The position numbers and the translations under genes are program-made. From Fundicoccus_A sp052115865 (lineage in GTDB: Bacteria > Bacillota > Bacilli > Lactobacillales > Aerococcaceae), in contig NZ_JBQKME010000007.1 in assembly GCF_052115865.1 (NCBI RefSeq), forward strand, positions 88,901 to 152,900: 64,000 nucleotides of DNA, in the 5' to 3' direction. The notes below the pieces were generated by a model, which saw nothing but the letters and a program-made list of their open reading frames with translations, was not told the origin of the DNA and did not search any database. Below, piece after piece: positions 63,255 to 64,000 of the stretch; position 1 is the stretch's first letter, and every line of letters begins with the position of its first letter.

Positions 63255-63335
63255 TGGAGGGGGGCAGATTCGAACTGCCGAACCCGAAGGAGCGGATTTA
63301 CAGTCCGCCGCGTTTAGCCACTTCGCTACCCCTCC
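63255..63335 (-). tRNA. tRNA-Tyr (anticodon GTA)
   Basis: 81 bases with a long variable arm, anticodon loop CTGTAAA and acceptor GGAGGGG / CCCCTCC. Confidence 0.93.
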
Positions 63336-63337
63336 AA

Positions 63338-63410
63338 TGGCTTGGGACGGAATCGAACCGCCGACACCTTGAGCTTCAATCAAGTGCTCTACCAACTGAG
63401 CTACCAAGCC
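63338..63410 (-). tRNA. tRNA-Phe (anticodon GAA)
   Basis: Acceptor GGCTTGG / CCAAGCC, loop TTGAAGC, T-loop TTCGATT. Confidence 0.93.
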
Positions 63411-63425
63411 AATATATAAAATATA

Positions 63426-63498
63426 CGGTCCCGACGGGATTTGAACCCGCGATCTCCTGCGTGACAGGCAGGCATGTTAACCCCTACACCACGGAACC
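63426..63498 (-). tRNA. tRNA-Asp (anticodon GTC)
   Basis: Acceptor GGTTCCG / CGGGACC (one G-U), anticodon loop CTGTCAC, T-loop TTCAAAT. Confidence 0.93.
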
Positions 63499-63508
63499 AT
63501 AATTTCAA

Positions 63509-63581
63509 TGGAGGTTAACGGGATCGAACCGCTGACCCTCTGCTTGTAAGGCAGATGCTCTCCCAGCTGAGCTAAACCTCC
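63509..63581 (-). tRNA. tRNA-Val (anticodon TAC)
   Basis: Acceptor GGAGGTT / AACCTCC, anticodon loop CTTACAA, T-loop TTCGATC. Confidence 0.93.
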
Positions 63582-63602
63582 AGGGATTTTTAAATTTTCA
63601 AA

Positions 63603-63674
63603 TGATCCGTACGGGATTCGAACCCGTGTTACCGCCGTGAAAGGGCGGTGTCTTAACCACTTGACCAACGGACC
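63603..63674 (-). tRNA. tRNA-Glu (anticodon TTC)
   Basis: Acceptor GGTCCGT / ACGGATC, anticodon loop CTTTCAC, T-loop TTCGAAT. Confidence 0.93.
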
Positions 63675-63698
63675 TTCATATAAATAATAGATAATAAA

Positions 63699-63786
63699 CG
63701 GAGAGTAAGGGATTCGAACCCTTGAGACGGGTTACCGCCTACACGATTTCCAATCGTGCTCCTTCGGCCAGCTCGGACAACTCTCC
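63699..63786 (-). tRNA. tRNA-Ser (anticodon GGA)
   Basis: 88 bases with the long serine variable arm, anticodon loop TTGGAAA, acceptor GGAGAGT / ACTCTCC. Confidence 0.93.
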
Positions 63787-63805
63787 ATGCTAACCTATTA
63801 AATCA

Positions 63806-63878
63806 CTCCGCAAGTAGGGCTCGAACCTACGACATCATGATTAACAGTCATGCGCTCTGCCAGCTGAGCTATTGCGGA
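63806..63878 (-). tRNA. tRNA-Asn (anticodon GTT)
   Basis: Acceptor TCCGCAA / TTGCGGA, anticodon loop CTGTTAA. First tRNA after the 5S rRNA. Confidence 0.93.
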
Positions 63879-63893
63879 ATAACATGAAACACA

Positions 63894-64000
63894 CGGCGTG
63901 GCAATGACCTACTCTCACAGGACCAAAGGTCCAACTACCATCGGCGCTAAGAAGCTTAACGGCTGTGTTCGGAATGGGAACAGGTGTGTCCTTCTTGCTA
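63894..64000 (-). rRNA. rrf: 5S ribosomal RNA, 3' part
   Basis: Minus strand reads the conserved 5S interior: GGAACACACCTGTTCCCATT, then GTTAAGCTTCTTAGCGCC and a TGCCACGCCG-type end. The 5' end lies outside the window. The tRNA cluster follows it, as in many Lactobacillales rrn operons. Confidence 0.9.

Noticed and set aside
62719..63668. Short protein-like frames across the right end
   Set aside because: They lie on tRNA genes and reproduce typical false proteins from tRNA sequence.
1..64000. CRISPR array, prophage or integrated plasmid
   Set aside because: No regularly spaced repeats, cas genes, integrase, phage structural genes or replication genes seen.

Overview
The window is a low-GC Firmicute chromosome segment of lactic-acid-bacterium type. 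Signs of this are sortase A with two LPXTG surface proteins rich in Ser-Glu repeats, a Mn riboswitch of the yybP-ykoY class, cre-like sites, and a tRNA cluster behind an rRNA operon. An Aerococcaceae/Carnobacteriaceae-like commensal is my best guess. That is inference from gene style, not a database match.

Layout. 1-15 kb: pcrA helicase (cut by the window edge), an orphan PurK-like protein, a GH73 glucosaminidase, a zinc-ribbon protein with a probably dead beta-lactamase domain, an FtsX-type ABC exporter with a giant coiled coil, an RlmI-like methyltransferase, a TetR regulator and a secreted protein of unknown function. 14-19 kb: a galacto-N-biose/lacto-N-biose unit (MFS carrier, GH112 phosphorylase, ROK kinase). 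19-26 kb: a Ser-Glu LPXTG protein, then a glucuronate operon (kdgA, uxaC, uxuA, uxuB) under a GntR repressor, with uxaC broken twice. 26-36 kb: a 1542-residue LPXTG protein with 13 repeats, a ugp-type ABC importer, and sortase A. 36-45 kb: a riboswitch-controlled P-type ATPase, MarR, tRNA-Thr, then RidA, a decayed YfcC carrier, an M20 amidohydrolase and a PatB-like C-S lyase (a plausible acyl-cysteine-conjugate pathway), and an FMN reductase.

45-53 kb is the most novel region. It encodes a secreted DUF4185 protein (GH183, endo-D-arabinanase family), a cytosolic DUF2961 protein (GH172, D-arabinofuranosidase/D-fructofuranosidase family), an unclassified 661-residue alpha/alpha-barrel-like protein, a DUF624 membrane protein, a ribokinase-family kinase with an altered sugar-site residue, a KdsD-like arabinose-5-phosphate isomerase without CBS domains, and a LacI regulator with a perfect palindromic site. 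Together they suggest D-arabinan breakdown followed by D-arabinose -> D-arabinose 5-phosphate -> D-ribulose 5-phosphate. The original transporter of this locus survives only as a C-terminal scrap.

53-62.5 kb: a serine biosynthesis operon (serC, serA, DUF1015), then an alpha-galactoside locus (GH4 melA, a DUF624 gene with a stop, a binding protein, a frameshifted permease, an intact permease). 62.7-64 kb: twelve tRNA genes and the end of a 5S rRNA, all on the minus strand.

Broken genes recur in the catabolic loci (uxaC, the YfcC carrier, an ABC permease, a DUF624 gene, the arabinan-locus permease), beside an IS scrap. This suggests ongoing loss of sugar and amino-acid uptake capacity, unless the single-base cases are assembly errors.
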